A DNA stretch of 64,000 nt from Limnoperna fortunei. Its lineage: Eukaryota > Mollusca > Bivalvia > Mytilida > Modiolidae. How positions within the stretch are numbered: position 1 is the stretch's first letter; every line of letters starts with the position of its first letter. The notes under the pieces are model-generated. The model worked only from the letters and a program-made list of their open reading frames with translations, was not told the DNA's origin and made no database searches. This document shows positions 10,997-22,319 of the stretch, one piece after another. A program made the translations under genes and the position numbers. Location of the stretch: NCBI GenBank assembly GCA_944474755.1, contig OX104123.1, forward strand, positions 22,469,083 through 22,533,082, read 5' to 3'.

Positions 10997-11325
10997 GGTA
11001 AGTCACCCGTTGCCCGAATGTTGTTAAGAAGAATCAAAAGGCATTGGAGGTAAAATTGTGGCAGATGTTTGGGAAGTTTAAAATGGATGTCATCTGGACC
11101 ACATATCGTGAGATTTGTTCAGAGGTTTTTAGCTCTTCCAAAGAAAACGGTGACTGAAAATTAAGTTTTGATTTTTCTTTTTGAGTTTTGATACGCTGAA
11201 AATCGGGATAATTTTCAGCGGACGAGTGTTTTGCAAATGTGTCGGCCAATTTGTTACATATTTCTGACTCTGATGTTAAAAAGTCTTGTCCATCCTTTAA
11301 ATGATGGACATTTGCTTTCCTGTTT
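10997..11325 (-). pseudogene. RT N-terminal region of LINE-I
   Basis: The frame 11034-11249 reads MADTFAKHSSAENYPDFQRI, then SPFSLEELKTSEQI. The motif order A-x-x-F-A-x-x-S-S, N-Y, and S-x-x-E-L is what precedes the catalytic RT in I/Jockey LINEs. Further upstream KANVHHLKDGQDF-like sequence can be followed to about 11325, where the LINE ends (5' truncation). Confidence 0.75.
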
Positions 11326-11651
11326 TATAGATACATATATTTAAGGTGTCAGACTACTAGCAATAAAAATGAATCAATTTCAAATAAATATGGTACATGT
11401 TTCACAATTTTGGTTTCTTATACTGTTTCTGTAAATTTATATTAAAAAGCGGATTATATTATTTCTTCTCCTTAATTTTTCAACAATATTATTTTATATT
11501 TACTGTATATTTGCTTTAGATTTTATCCATTTCTGCTTTTTGTGGACTTGTGTAAAATTATGATTGTATAACATAATTTTTCAGATTCAGAAATTTTTTT
11601 CAAGTGAAACCTGTTCAGAGTCCAGAGAAGCTGGAGCATAATTAGGTGGAA

Positions 11652-12790
11652 ATGCTGGGAAAGCTAGACAAAATTTGTGAAAATGTGGAGGTATTTCTTT
11701 TTCCTCTCTTTATACATTTTAAGAAATATTGTTTTACAGGATTAGTATGTTGGTGTAATTAACGAACATGCTGAGAACCAATACATCTTTGTCTTGTATA
11801 ACTTTTTTCAGTTTTTGGATTCTGCACATTCTGAAATAATTCACGTTATCCATGTTACATTTTGTTTTTGAAACAAATTCTTTTAATGGCCTTAAAAAAA
11901 TATAAATTTGCGCTTCTTGCGTAGTATGTAAAACAAGCTAATGGTTAATTATTGGAATGTTAATAGAGATAAACAACAGGTATTTTAAAGTTTAAACAGT
12001 CCTCGGATTACAATTCTTATATTTTTACAGGCTGAGGACAAAGAATTGGGCGGTGGACAAGAATTTAAGACTAAGCAAGTGATGGAGGCAACTTACTTTA
12101 AGGCAACAAAAAAAACATGTGCCATTCATCACAGAAGTTCAAGTAAGAATGTTTTATTTTTTGTTTTCATTTGTTACATTGTCTCCCATCTCTAGTCTCT
12201 CCTGTTTATCTCACTCTCTGTGTTAAATTCCCTGTTCAAAAGGATCAATATGGAAAAACTTCCAATAGATATATATTGTTTTCTCAGTTGGTCGGTCTAT
12301 TTGTCAATCAATCTATGCATGCACCTAATACTCAAAACACCTCTCAATTTGTAAAGTTTTAGTTGATTCTTGGTACAGTGCTGCAATATAATATTGAAAT
12401 GGCATTGAAAATAACGCAAAATTGCTCGTGTTTTTTTTCTGTAAATTTTAATATTTTGCTGAACGATAACAATAAAGTTGCTGATAAAAGTTTGCTTGCT
12501 TTTAGTTTTTTAAATATTTTTCAGGCAACTAAACCAAGCATTGTAAAGACAACGACACCATGTCTGGTGATAGTGAGAACTGAAGACTCGAAACTTTACA
12601 CCACTTATATTTGTCATGAGGGAGTGTCCACTGATATTGGAAAAAATATTTAAAAAGCCTTAGAAGTCCTTATTATGCTTTTCTTTATTTAGGATCTGTC
12701 ATATCCCAAGTGCCACCAGCTGTTAGGATTTGTTCCGATTGCATTGTTCAAACACGGTTTTCCTTCCACAGAGGTGCAAACTTAATAAAA
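11652..12790 (+). pseudogene. Four exon-like segments of an unidentified gene
   Basis: Segment 1 ends at 11690 (GAAAATGTGGAG then GTATTT). Segment 2 is 12031-12142, bounded by TTTTTACAG and GTAAGAATG, open in one frame (AEDKELGGGQEFKTKQVMEA start). Segment 3 begins at 12525 after TTTTTCAG and is open as ATKPSIVKTTTPCLVIV... to a stop at 12653. Segment 4 begins at about 12693 after TTTATTTAG, reads DLSYPKCHQLLGFVPIALF and stops just before an AATAAA signal (12784-12789). The phase between 2 and 3 gives a stop on direct joining, and a stop lies upstream of 11652. I do not recognise the family. It may be a decayed gene or a non-coding transcript. Confidence 0.35.
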
Positions 12791-12863
12791 TTTGAAAAAA
12801 ATAACAGGCGGAAGTTGAGGATAACAATAGGGATGAACTCTAGTACTGTGCAAGGTACAAGTA

Positions 12864-12968
12864 TTGCCTTTAAATTATGTTGATAGGAAAAAGTATCAAC
12901 ATGAGAACATTGGAGGTCGATATGTTATCTCGTGTGGATTGTGGCATATCGACCTAATTTAAAGGCAA
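12864..12968. other. Three-way-junction palindrome (105 bp)
   Basis: A perfect 14-bp outer stem (TTGCCTTTAAATTA, 12864-12877, with its complement 12955-12968) encloses two further perfect hairpins. TGTTGATA (12878-12885) pairs with 12894-12901, and GGTCGATATG (12915-12924) pairs with 12945-12954. The first hairpin abuts the outer stem and so does the second. It could be a tiny MITE or a structured RNA. I saw no other copy in this window. Confidence 0.7.
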
Positions 12969-13089
12969 CGATTGTTACTTTTAGGGGAAATAACTCTTTT
13001 AAGGCAACATCGCACAATTTCACCTCGTTTGAGAATTTGTAGAGCTTATAATGCTTATAACGTAGGTTCACTTCAGATTCTTCATAGAG

Positions 13090-13565
13090 AACAGCCTAAA
13101 GACTTGTAGAAAGTTTCAAAGCAGTCATTTCAGTGCTTTAAGAAAAGAAAAACGCATTAAGGGGAATGACTCTTAAACAGAACCTAGAGTCATTTTTTAG
13201 CTCTCATAAAGCTGAACACTAACTTTCTGGTTGTTATAATTTGCATCATTGTGTGGAAAAAAATCCGGCAAGGGTAAATTATGATAATCAAGGGTCAATA
13301 ACTCCTTCGGGTAGTCGTCTTTCACCATTGACTAGCTGGAATTTTGTAGAGTTTTTCTCTTGTTTTCATCTACCTGTTATACTTTTTTAACTTGAAGCCA
13401 AAAACTGTTTTGACCCTCCCCTTTCCTCGGTCTATTTGTATGCAAGGGCAGGCTGGGTTTCCAAGCAATCCCATCATTGGTTTTAGAGAAGATTTTAAAG
13501 TTAACACAGACGCCAGGTGATGGCAATAGCTGACCTGAAGGGTCAGGTGAGGTAACAAGTGTCTG
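13090..13565. repeat. Dispersed repeat D, second copy
   Basis: Same orientation and order of blocks as 7322-7840. It lacks about 50 bases of the other copy in the middle (after GGGCAGGCTGGG at about 13450). Right end GGTGATGGCAATAGCTGACC, GGGTCAGGTGAGGTAAC. No coding potential; minus-strand frames 13370-13574 merely cross it. Confidence 0.75.
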
Positions 13566-13789
13566 CGAAGCCAAGCACTAATGGTAATGATTGGATAAAT
13601 AAAATAAATCTATTTTGTACAAGAAAATGTCAAGACACAGCTACTAGTAGTGGGGGAATATGGGATGGAAGCAGTTAAAGAGCCGAGTAACCTGAACATA
13701 AGTTTTCTGAAAGAAGAGAATAGAAAAAAAGTAAAGATCTGACAATTTATGTCAAATTTCTGGGAAAAGGTATGTTATTTTGTTTTGAT

Positions 13790-14035
13790 ACCCCTGCAAA
13801 CTTTTTTGGGGGTATACAGGAATCGCCTGTCTGTCCACATCCCTTGTAAGTGCAACTCCTAAACCGCTTGATGAAATTTAATGTACCTTAGCATAAAAGA
13901 AGTACATTATATGTAGATGTACATGAAGGATTTTTATTGACCTCGGATATCACGGGAGATAATTGGACTTGAAAGGGAAGCGGGGGTATCCCTATGTGAG
14001 CGTGCTCATAGTCCACACTTGTTTAATTTTGAATT
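13790..14035. repeat. Short dispersed element with ATACCCC-type ends
   Basis: Begins GATACCCCTGCAAAC then a T6 and GGGGGTATACAGG; ends AAGCGGGGGTATCCCTATG. The ends are inverted relative to one another (GATACCCC / GGGGTATC) and resemble those of the 172-bp array at 18805-20221, which suggests a single-unit relative of that element. No coding frame. Confidence 0.5.
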
Positions 14036-14815
14036 ATTACATATATTGCTAACTATGAAATTCATTTAGTTTTTTCGCTTGCTGGAAGCAAAATTATTAG
14101 TAAAAATTGATGGTTACATGTTTGTTATGCTGTTTCGGATTGGCTGAAATTTTCCAATGTTCAATCTAGAATTTGGCCTAAGGTGGTCAAAGACGGTATG
14201 TAGAAAAATAGTAAAGTAACACTGTAAGTTATAGTTTACAGTATCATGAATACAAACTTGAATGTTTATGTGAAAACTAACACTGATCTCATGTTCTATG
14301 TAAAATATTTATATTGAATTCAAGTACAACTGATTATATGCAGTTTATAAGTTTTGGACTGTATGGAACAGTTATATTTTACCGATTTCCCAAAATGCCT
14401 ATCTCAAGTTTGCTGTTAAAAATTGTTCTTTACCCTGCCAAATGAAGTGGTGAGGTATTATGTGATACTCATATTTTGAATATGAGTGTCTGTTCCATAT
14501 GATGAAAACGTATCACCTGTTAAATGTATATAATAATAATCAAGTTCTATTTTCAGAACAATCCCATCAAATCTCTAAATGGATTTTTACTTATCATCTT
14601 TACTTATCTGTTTCTAAAGTGACACTTGTAGTTTTGGAGCTAAGCCAATTTTAAATTATTTTTTTATCATGTCCAATGGCAAGGTAAAAAATTTCTTTTC
14701 AGATGATCTGATATCATGCTCTGCTGTTCTAATTGCAATTAAGTAAATGTGTTCTATGAGTTTGAATAACAACACAATATGGCAGGTTGTCATTTAATGT
14801 TCCATTAAATGCTGT
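14036..14815. other. No gene recognised
   Basis: AT-rich, with short open frames only and no evident structure. Confidence 0.4.
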
Positions 14816-14819
14816 CTTT

Positions 14820-15560
14820 TTAGCTCATCTGGACCGAAGGTGAGCTTTTGTCATCACTTGGCTTCTGTCAACCGTCATCCTTCATACTTTTTCAAAAATC
14901 TTCTCTGAAACAACAGGGTCATTTTTTTTCAAACTTGGCCACAACATCCTAAGGGTTCCTAGTTTAAAATTTGTTGCCAGGGCAGGGTGTTGATCATTGG
15001 ACAATGATGGTCACTGCTACTAAAATAGCACTTGGGTGTCAATGCACGTTTTTTATCAATATCTCCAAAATTATAAAGGCTTTTGAGAAAACCGTTCAAA
15101 TTGATCAGCACATTAAGGTCTACAATAGTTGCTATTCGTGTAAAGTTGTGTAATGGCTTCTTGTAGGAGTTATTGCCCTTTAATGACACTTTTTGAAAAA
15201 AATTTCAGTATTTACAATATAAAAGCTAGAGTCAAACTTTAAATGTCAAAAATGATCAGCAATTTAAGTCTTACCATTCACTTGACTGCTCTGTTTTTGT
15301 AAGATGACTCTTAATATGTGATATTGCCGTTAAATGACAACTTTAATCCCATAACAGCTAGATTGAAACTGCAAATTGCACAAATGATCAGCAGAGTAAG
15401 GCCTACAAATCATTGCTTAGTCCAAAATTACACGATGGCACCTTATAGGAGTTATTGTACTTAACAAAAAATTTTAAAGAAATGTTTAGCTTTTGCCCAG
15501 TTACCAGTAAGAAATAACAACTAGACTGAAACTGTAAATTGCAAAAATTAAAACATAGTT
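14820..15560. repeat. Degenerate dispersed repeat (AGCTCATCTGGACC start)
   Basis: Starts TAGCTCATCTGGACCGAAGG then TGAGCTTTTGTCATC. The phrases AGTTATTGCCCTTTAATGAC, GAAACTGTAAATTGCAAA and ATGATCAGCA recur several times at uneven spacing and occur again at 25950-26330, so both regions derive from one repeat family. The open frames 14959-15189 and 14971-15153 lie wholly inside it. Confidence 0.5.
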
Positions 15561-15675
15561 GAAATCCTTTGTTGCAGGTAAGCGATTACAGGCTTTCTTG
15601 TTTAAGGATGTTTGTGAATAAGCCTTTGTTAAATACAACTCAGTCATGTAGTGTTTACATAGCTTTTTTAAAGGA

Positions 15676-15972
15676 TTGCCAGTCGTGTTGGGAAAATGCC
15701 ACGTTCATCGCACGTTAAAGAACGCTGCTGTAGTATTCGCTATGAGTAGGGATTTCGATCCCGCTACAGGAGGCTAAATTGCCCGACCCTATCCATCCTC
15801 CCATTTGCCAGTGGCAATCTAAAATCCGTTACCCCTATTTATCCTTGTGTCCCATCCCATTTTCATTCATCATCATTTCATGTTCATTTTATCATCCACT
15901 TCATGTTCATCGCCTGAATATAGCTGAAATATTGCTGCTCGGGCGTTAAACACTATTAATCAATCAATCAAT
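15676..15972 (+). mobile_element. SINE family A, 5'-truncated copy
   Basis: Runs from GTGTTGGGAAAATGCCACG to the (ATCA)n tail, matching 43925-44179 in order. The Meta-like body TTAAAGAACGCTGCTGTAGT and GATTTCGATCCCGCTACAGG is intact. A fragment of SINE C tail (CCCCCAATAAAAACTGGCC to AAAACAAACATACAAGC, 15975-16075) follows directly, so two SINE ends are juxtaposed. Confidence 0.8.
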
Positions 15973-16079
15973 CGAACCAAAGGTCGGGGGTTCTCTGCTT
16001 TCCTCCCCCAATAAAAACTGGCCACTATGATATTGCTGAAAGTTTCATTAAACATCATTAAAACAAACATACAAGCATT

Positions 16080-17030
16080 GCTTTTTTCTTACAGACGATT
16101 TATTTCAAGGATTGTTGGTGACTTTCATCTTTTGTATTTTTCAGGGTAATGATTTGAATAGTACTCTCACCTGCTATGACGAAGTCAATTTTAGTTATTA
16201 ACTTGCATTGTTGGTGCTACAAAATATTGGGAAAATACCATCGTTAGTGAACTTTGCCATCAAGGTCACATAATTGATTTTTGGATGACTAATTGTATAT
16301 TGACATTTGTTTTTTCATCGTTTTTATTTGAACCGGTGTGGCAAACAGATAAGGTTTTACAGTGCAATTAATAGTGCACAATTACTATTTGTTCTGGAAA
16401 ATTGATAATTGGCTATTGCAATTAAAGAAAAATGGGCATCATAGTAAATAACCATAAGTAAACCTCAACTGACTTTGCATTGGCAGAATGTTTACTTCTA
16501 TGACTTTTTCCCATACATGTTTAATTTCTTTAAAACAAAAAACAAAGAGCTCTTGTAAAATTGCAAATAAGCTTTATTTAGTTATTCTTGCACTGTTTGT
16601 GGTAATTTATTGGATTATTTTATACACAACAAATGAACTCTAAAATATGTTAATCAATTATCTTAAATATGAAACTATTTTACATTTATATAATCTATTG
16701 TAAGATGTAGTCAATACAGGATTCTGGCATGGTTCACTTGGTGATAAATGTTAAATTTATTAATTCATTTATGCATGGTAGCATTAACACGTGTTGCATC
16801 ACATGAACTTGTATAATGTTCAACACCTTTAGACTATGTTAGTAATAAATGCTTTCATTTAAGGTATCCGGACCACAATTGACCACGTGATCATATTTGG
16901 TGTCCCGGATGTTCATTGTATTTCAATGGAGCAGACCTCGGTAATCTTCGGCAAACATCGGAAATACTATTTATTATAAGTAACTAATTTTTTTTGCTCA
17001 AAAATGTTAACATTGACTAAAAGTAAAACC
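16080..17030. other. No gene recognised
   Basis: AT-rich; no open frame with a recognisable motif and no tandem structure. Confidence 0.45.
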
Positions 17031-17033
17031 AGA

Positions 17034-18466
17034 GGCTCTTAAGAGCCTGTATCGCTCACCTGATTTTATAGGCAATGAAGCTGGCATTTCCCTGATGTTA
17101 AAGTAAGTCCTGTAATTTTCAATAAACTTTAAATAGGACCATCCAAACAATATTACTAGAAAGCTTTGTTTCATTGGTTAACCAGTTGTATAGAGATTTT
17201 TTTTATTTGCCCATAGGGTCCTATGTTAAACTAAGTCCTGCGGGGGGGGGGGGGGAGTTGGCCATTTTGAATTTCCAATTGCCTTAAAAAACATAAACTT
17301 TATAAAGGACCATCCAAACAATATTGCTAGTAAGTTTTTGTTTCCATTGATTAACCGGTTTCGGAGAAGAAGCCTTTAAAAACTTTTTCCCATAGGGTCG
17401 TATGTTAAACAAAGTCCTGCGGTAGCGGCCATTTTGAATTTCCAATTGCCATAAAAAACATAAACTTTATAGAGGACCATCCAAACAATATTGCTAGTAA
17501 GTTTTGTTTCCATTGATTAACCGGTTTCAGAGAAGAAGCCTTTAAAAACTTTTTCCCATAGGGTCCTATGTTAAACTAAGTCCTGCGGTAGTGGCCATTT
17601 TGAATTTCCAGTTGGCATAAAAATCATAAACTTTATAAAGGACCACCCAAACAATATTGGTAGTAAGTTTTGTTTTGATTGGTTAACCGGTTTCAGAGAA
17701 GAAGCCCTTTTTAACATTTTTCCCATAGGGTCCAATGTTAAACTAAGTCCTGCGGTGGCGGCCATTTTGAATATCAGATTGGGATAAAAAACATTAACTT
17801 TATAGAGGACCATCCAAACAATATTGCTGGTAAGTTTTGTTTCCATTGGTTGGCCGGTTTCAGAAAAGAAGCCTTTCAAACTTTTTCCCATAGGGTCCTA
17901 TGTTAAATTAAGTCCTGCGGTGGCAGCCATTTTGAATTTCCAATTGCCATAAAAAACACTAACTTTATAGAGGACCATCCAAACAATATTGCTAGTAAGT
18001 TTTTGTTTCCATTGATTAACCGGTTTCAGAGAAGAAGCCTTTTAAAACTTTTTCCCATAGGGTTCTATGTTAAACTAAGTCCTGCAGTAGCGGCCATTTT
18101 GAATTTCCAATTCCCATCTAAAACACAAACTTTATAGAGGACCATCTAAACAATATTGCTAGTAAGTTTTGTTTTGATTGGTTAAACGGTTTCAGAGAAG
18201 AAGCCCTTTTTAACTTTTTTCCCATAGGGTCCTATGTTAAACTAAGTCTTGAGGTGGCGGCCATATTGGTTTACCAATCAAAATAAAAAACACAAACTTT
18301 GTAAAGGTCCATCCAATGAACATTATGGCCAAGTTTGGTTTCAATTGGCCAAGTGGTTTCAGAGAAGAAGATTAAAATGTAAAAAGTTTACAGACGCCGA
18401 CGACGACGACGGACGCAAAGTGATAACAATAGCTCACATGACCCTTTGGGTCAGGTGAGCTAACAA
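17034..18466. repeat. 166-bp tandem array with inverted ends, about 7 units
   Basis: The phrase CCCATAGGGTCCTATG recurs at 17210, 17389, 17555, 17722, 17887, 18054 and 18221, so the unit is 165-167 bp with one longer first unit (an expanded G run at about 17240). Each unit contains GGCCATTTTGAATTTCC and TTTCAGAGAAGAAGCC. The left end has GCTCACCTGATTTT and the right end GGGTCAGGTGAGCTAAC, an inverted pair. A (CGA)n/GACGGACGC segment precedes the right end. The minus-strand frame 17571-17891 simply crosses two units. Confidence 0.92.
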
Positions 18467-18539
18467 TATACTTAATTTGTGTCATTAGTTAGCAAAACCT
18501 TGATGTAATAAACCTGTATTTCTTGGTCGAAAAATAAAA

Positions 18540-18682
18540 CTGAACGGTGGCAATCCATGTCAATAAAGATTGGAGTTGAGTACACCCTGTCGCAGTTGGA
18601 CTCGAACCCGTAACCTCAGAGTTGACAGACAAGGTGATCAATAGTAGATGACCTACCGTAACCACTCGGCCTCCGAGCCCCC
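18540..18682 (-). mobile_element. SINE family C, head fragment
   Basis: On minus it starts GGGGGCTCGGAGGCCGAGTGG (A-box region) and keeps GGTTACGGGTTCGAGTCCAA-like B-box sequence, then TGTACTCAACTCCAATCTTT. The 3' half and the AAAC tail are missing. Confidence 0.8.
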
Positions 18683-18804
18683 ATAAAAAAAAATAGGAAC
18701 ACTTTTGAAAGAATGTTGCTTAAAAGGAGTTTCTCTTTGCGTTTGATATGAAAATAAAGTATTATTTAAACTAGAGTAAAAACACCTGTGAGCAATGCTC
18801 ACCA

Positions 18805-20221
18805 TTGATACCCCCCGCTTCACAATTACTTTGAAAATTCAGGTGTTCTTAATTATGAAATTGAAACTTTATCTAGTTAAACGTGAAGGCGAAATTGCAG
18901 ATAATACATGTAACCCTCCCCAATCCCCCATAGAATGGCATCCCCTATGTCAATGACAAAGTCCATGTTTTTCTATGGCAAACCTCCAATAATATTCTGA
19001 TAAAAATGTTTAATACCCAATGCACAATGGCAATATGTGACCAAGATTCTGTATAAGTTTCAACAAATTCCATTCAGTGGTATAGGAGGAATTGTAAATA
19101 AAAGATGGGTATCCCATTATGTCCATTACAAACTCCATGTTTTTCTATGGGAAACCCCAAATATCATTCCAATCAAAATGTTAAATATCTCCTGCACAAT
19201 GGCACTATGTGACATGGATTCTGTGTAAGTTTCAACAAATTCCATTCAGTGGTGTAGGAATGAGTTGCACATAAGAGATGGGTATCCCTTATGTCCATGA
19301 CAAAGTCCATGTTTTTCTATGGGAAACCCCAAATATCATTCCAATCGAAATGTTATATATCTAGTGCACAGTGGCAATATGTGACAACATTCTGTGTAAG
19401 TTTCATCAAATTCCATTTAGTGGTGTAGAAGGAGTCGCACATAAGAAATGGGTATCCCCTTTTGTCAATGACAGTCCATGTTGTTCTATGGGAAACCCCA
19501 AATATCATTCCGATCAAAATAATAAATATCTCCTGCACAATGGCACTATGTGACAAGGATTCTGTGTAAGTTTCAACAAATTCCATTCAGTGGTGTAGGA
19601 GGAGTTGCACATAAGAGATGAGGACCCCCTTAGGTCAATGACAATGTCCATGTTTTTCTATGGGAAACCCCAAATATCGATCCGATCAAAATGTTTAATA
19701 TCTCCTGCACAATGGCACTATGTGACAAGGATGCTGTGTAAGTTTCTTTAAATTCCATTCAGTGGTGTAGGAGGAGTTGCACATAAGAGATGAGGCCCCC
19801 CTTAGGTCAATGACAATGTCCATGTTTTTCTATGGGAAACCCCAAATATCGATCTGATCAAAATGTTTAATATCTCCTGCACAATGGCACTATGTGACAA
19901 GCATTCTGTGTAAGTTTCATTAAATTCCATTCAGTGGTGTAGGAGGAGTTGCACATAAGAGATAGGGACCCCCTTAGGTCAATGACAAAGTCCATGTTTT
20001 TCTATGGGAAACCCCAAATATCATTCCAATCAAAATGTTAAATATCTCCTGCACAATGGCACTATGAGACAAAGATTCTGTGTAAGTTTCATCAAATTCC
20101 TTTCAGTGGTGTAGGAGGAGTTGCAAATAATAGAAAGTGTAACGGACGGACGGACGGACGGACGGAAGGACGGACACCATGAACACTATATACCCCCCGC
20201 TTTTCAAGCGGGGTGTATAAT
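18805..20221. repeat. 172-bp tandem array with inverted ends, about 7.5 units
   Basis: The phrase GTCCATGTTTTTCTATGGG recurs at 18961, 19133, 19305, 19474, 19646, 19818 and 19990; spacing is 172 bp except one of 169. Each unit carries TCCTGCACAATGGCACTATG and TTCCATTCAGTGGTGTAGGA. The left end ATTGATACCCCCCGCTT and right end AAGCGGGGTGTATAAT form an inverted pair. (GGAC)n lies at about 20143-20175 and a hairpin (20187-20218) closes the element. The open frames in it are by-products of the repeat. Confidence 0.92.
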
Positions 20222-20474
20222 AAACAGATTAAATATACACCTACTTGAACTGAGCACTGTAGACAAGTTCAAGTTCAGTCTTCAACACTTGGATTGTTGT
20301 ATGATCTAGAGACAAAAAATGAAAGTAGAGTCAACACATACCAAATTGAACGCAAAATTGTTATGCAAATGAACAACAAATAGCGTGTTTAAATATTAAA
20401 ATAAACATATACTATATTTACCTACTTTATAGACTAATTCGTCAATATTACACTCGAGAAAAGCGGCAAGATGT

Positions 20475-20900
20475 AACTGAAACGAATTATTTCATTGGTT
20501 AGTAACTGAAACGAATTATCTAGTCATTGGTTAGTAGAAACACCCTTTGTGGTCTCTTAAGTTCATCCGCAGATTACGATGTTCCCGGAGATTTTGATGT
20601 TCATATCATCTTCGGCCGTCTTGACCTACTCCGATTATTCCGGAGATTATTTTCCACACATTTTAAATTTTTATTTAAAAATAATCGTCGGAATTATTTT
20701 GGAAGCTGAAGATTACATTTGAAACTTCGGCCGAAGATTTTTATAACATCTCCGGAGATTTTCCTGCCGAAGATTATTTGCCAGACATTATAATTGTTAT
20801 GGGAAAATAATCTTCCTAAGTATTTTGGTAGCCGAAGATAATATTTTAAACTTGGGCAGAAGATTTTTTTATAATCTACGGAATTTGTACAATCCGGAGA
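20475..20900. repeat. Small tandem duplications rich in CCGGAGATT / AATCTTC
   Basis: Two close duplications. TAACTGAAACGAATTAT plus CATTGGTTAG is repeated at 20475 and 20504. A degenerate unit of about 125 bp (starting CTCCG-ATT, ending TTTTTATAA) occupies 20627-20748 and 20749-20878, and a third start follows. No coding support. Confidence 0.55.
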
Positions 20901-21847
20901 TTATTTTGTTGTAATGAAAATTCAATGTAAAATAATTAATCTCCCCGTATCGGTATTATTCCTGGAATTTGATTGGACAGTTACACGTCTTTACAAAACA
21001 CCCGGCTCGTTGCTAAGTCAAATAACCGGGTGCTGCTACGCGTTAGTTGCACACAAGTACTTAAGATCCGTTTATATGCGAGCGAAGCGAAGCTCACTAA
21101 TGTACAGAGTCTGCCAAATTGCACGAGACCCAAAATATGATCATTGAAAAAAGCCTGGGCTACTCGGAATGCATTGGGAATTCATGCAAATACCGGGTCT
21201 CTTCGCATTTTTTTTTACAAACGGCTAAAATTAAAGTGCTTATTTTTGAAATTACCACAAAAATGCCAGACATTTTTTTTTCAATCTGAAACGCTGTATT
21301 TGAAATTGATACGTGACGTCACCAACACATTATTAAGTCACGTCATCAATGGAATGTAGAGGCCCTGTTAAGGGGCTCTGAAGAAACGACATGAACAATG
21401 TGCGATGCTCGCATTTTACGCTGCATTCATATTATTATAAATGGTAATCGGTTTGTGTTATATATATAGGATGATCAAATCTTTAACAAAAGGTCCAAAT
21501 GTGCTTTATTTTTAACAGAAAAAGAAACAAAAGATATGCAGTTTGACAAACAACGACGTCACACTATTATGATTGATGTCTCTGCAAGATATTCAGCCCC
21601 AAAATTTATATTTTAAACATGTTTGAATCTAACAAAAAACTGTTCTTTTTCAGAAACTGTAGGGTTCTACCAAAGGTAATACCCTACACCTTGTAAAAAA
21701 GCCTCATTTTTATCAAATTTCAATCAAACTTCCTTTGATAATGATGAAAACGTCACTTTAACATCCGCCATTGCGTTGACAAACGTCACTTTAACGTCCG
21801 CCATTGCGTTGACAAAGTACCTAAATATGCATTATTTCAAACTAATA
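20901..21847. other. No gene recognised; one 33-bp tandem duplication
   Basis: AACGTCACTTTAAC(A/G)TCC plus GCCATTGCGTTGACAAA is present twice in tandem at 21749 and 21782. Open frames 20914-21147 and 21144-21359 have no recognisable motif. Confidence 0.4.
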
Positions 21848-22019
21848 CCGGGGATAAATTCGTTATACACGTTTATATCCGTAGATATGGAGATTTTAAC
21901 ACCTTCAGCACCCCTGTACACCCTTCGGCTTCGCCTCAGAGCGTACTTGGGGCACTTCAGGTGTTAAAATCCCCATATCTACGGATACGAACGTATAGTA
22001 ACTCCGGGGGTTCACTGCG
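21848..22019. repeat. 170-bp hairpin (foldback MITE-like)
   Basis: ATCCGTAGATATGGAGATTT then TAACACCT (21877-21904) faces its near-perfect complement at 21958-21986. The arms extend outwards with mismatches to CCGGGG at 21848 and CCGGGG near 22014. The loop includes CACCCCTGTACACCC and its own partial complement. It adjoins the Tc1-like fragment and ends where that fragment becomes unrecognisable. Confidence 0.8.
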
Positions 22020-22317
22020 GCTTTCCATACAAATTACACCCAGTTCTAGCATTAAATCTTTTAATGTCTGTCTACGATTGGATTTTACTGACCGAAAAAG
22101 AATTCTGTCGTCTCTGGCAAATGACTTTTTTAGTCCTCCACTTCGAGGTAAATGTTCAACGTCACCCCTTTCTCGCCATCGCTTTAGAAATTTGAATATA
22201 GTTCTACTGTTTATTCCAGTTGCTTCTGCAATTCTATAGCTGGATTATCCATCATTTGAAATCCTTACAATGATTTCTTTTTTGCTCTTTCGCCAATTCT
22301 TTACCGTGAGGTGCCAT
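22020..22317 (-). pseudogene. Tc1/mariner-type transposase, N-terminal DNA-binding part
   Basis: From ATG at 22317 (minus): MAPHGKELAKEQK, then after a one-base shift KKEIIVRISNDG, a stop, SSYRIAEATGINSRTIFKFL, KRWRERGDVEHLPRSGGLKK, and RQTLKDLMLELG. This is the layout of the two helix-turn-helix units (paired-like) with the linking GRP/RSGG-type hinge that bind Tc1-family inverted repeats. The catalytic DDE domain is absent; the sequence runs into the hairpin at 22019. Confidence 0.8.
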
Positions 22318-22319
22318 GT

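Larger units (their letters stand above)
8190..11325 (-). mobile_element. LINE-I copy 2 (I/Jockey-type), 5'-truncated
   Basis: Read on the minus strand from 11325 downward: RT, RNase H, C-terminal Cys/His region, 3' UTR and a GATT/AATC tail at 8190. RNase H places it with the I/Jockey group of non-LTR elements. The endonuclease and ORF1 are missing. Two SINEs are nested in it (8597-8860 and 10725-10987), and the RT frame is cut into pieces by frame changes. The same element left fragments at 2451-2995 and 37541-38125. Confidence 0.85.

Noticed and set aside
12864..12968. Hammerhead ribozyme
   Set aside because: Although it is a three-way junction, the CUGAUGA and GAA core strands are absent.
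17571..17891. 106-codon minus-strand frame
   Set aside because: It spans two units of the 166-bp array and is not a gene.
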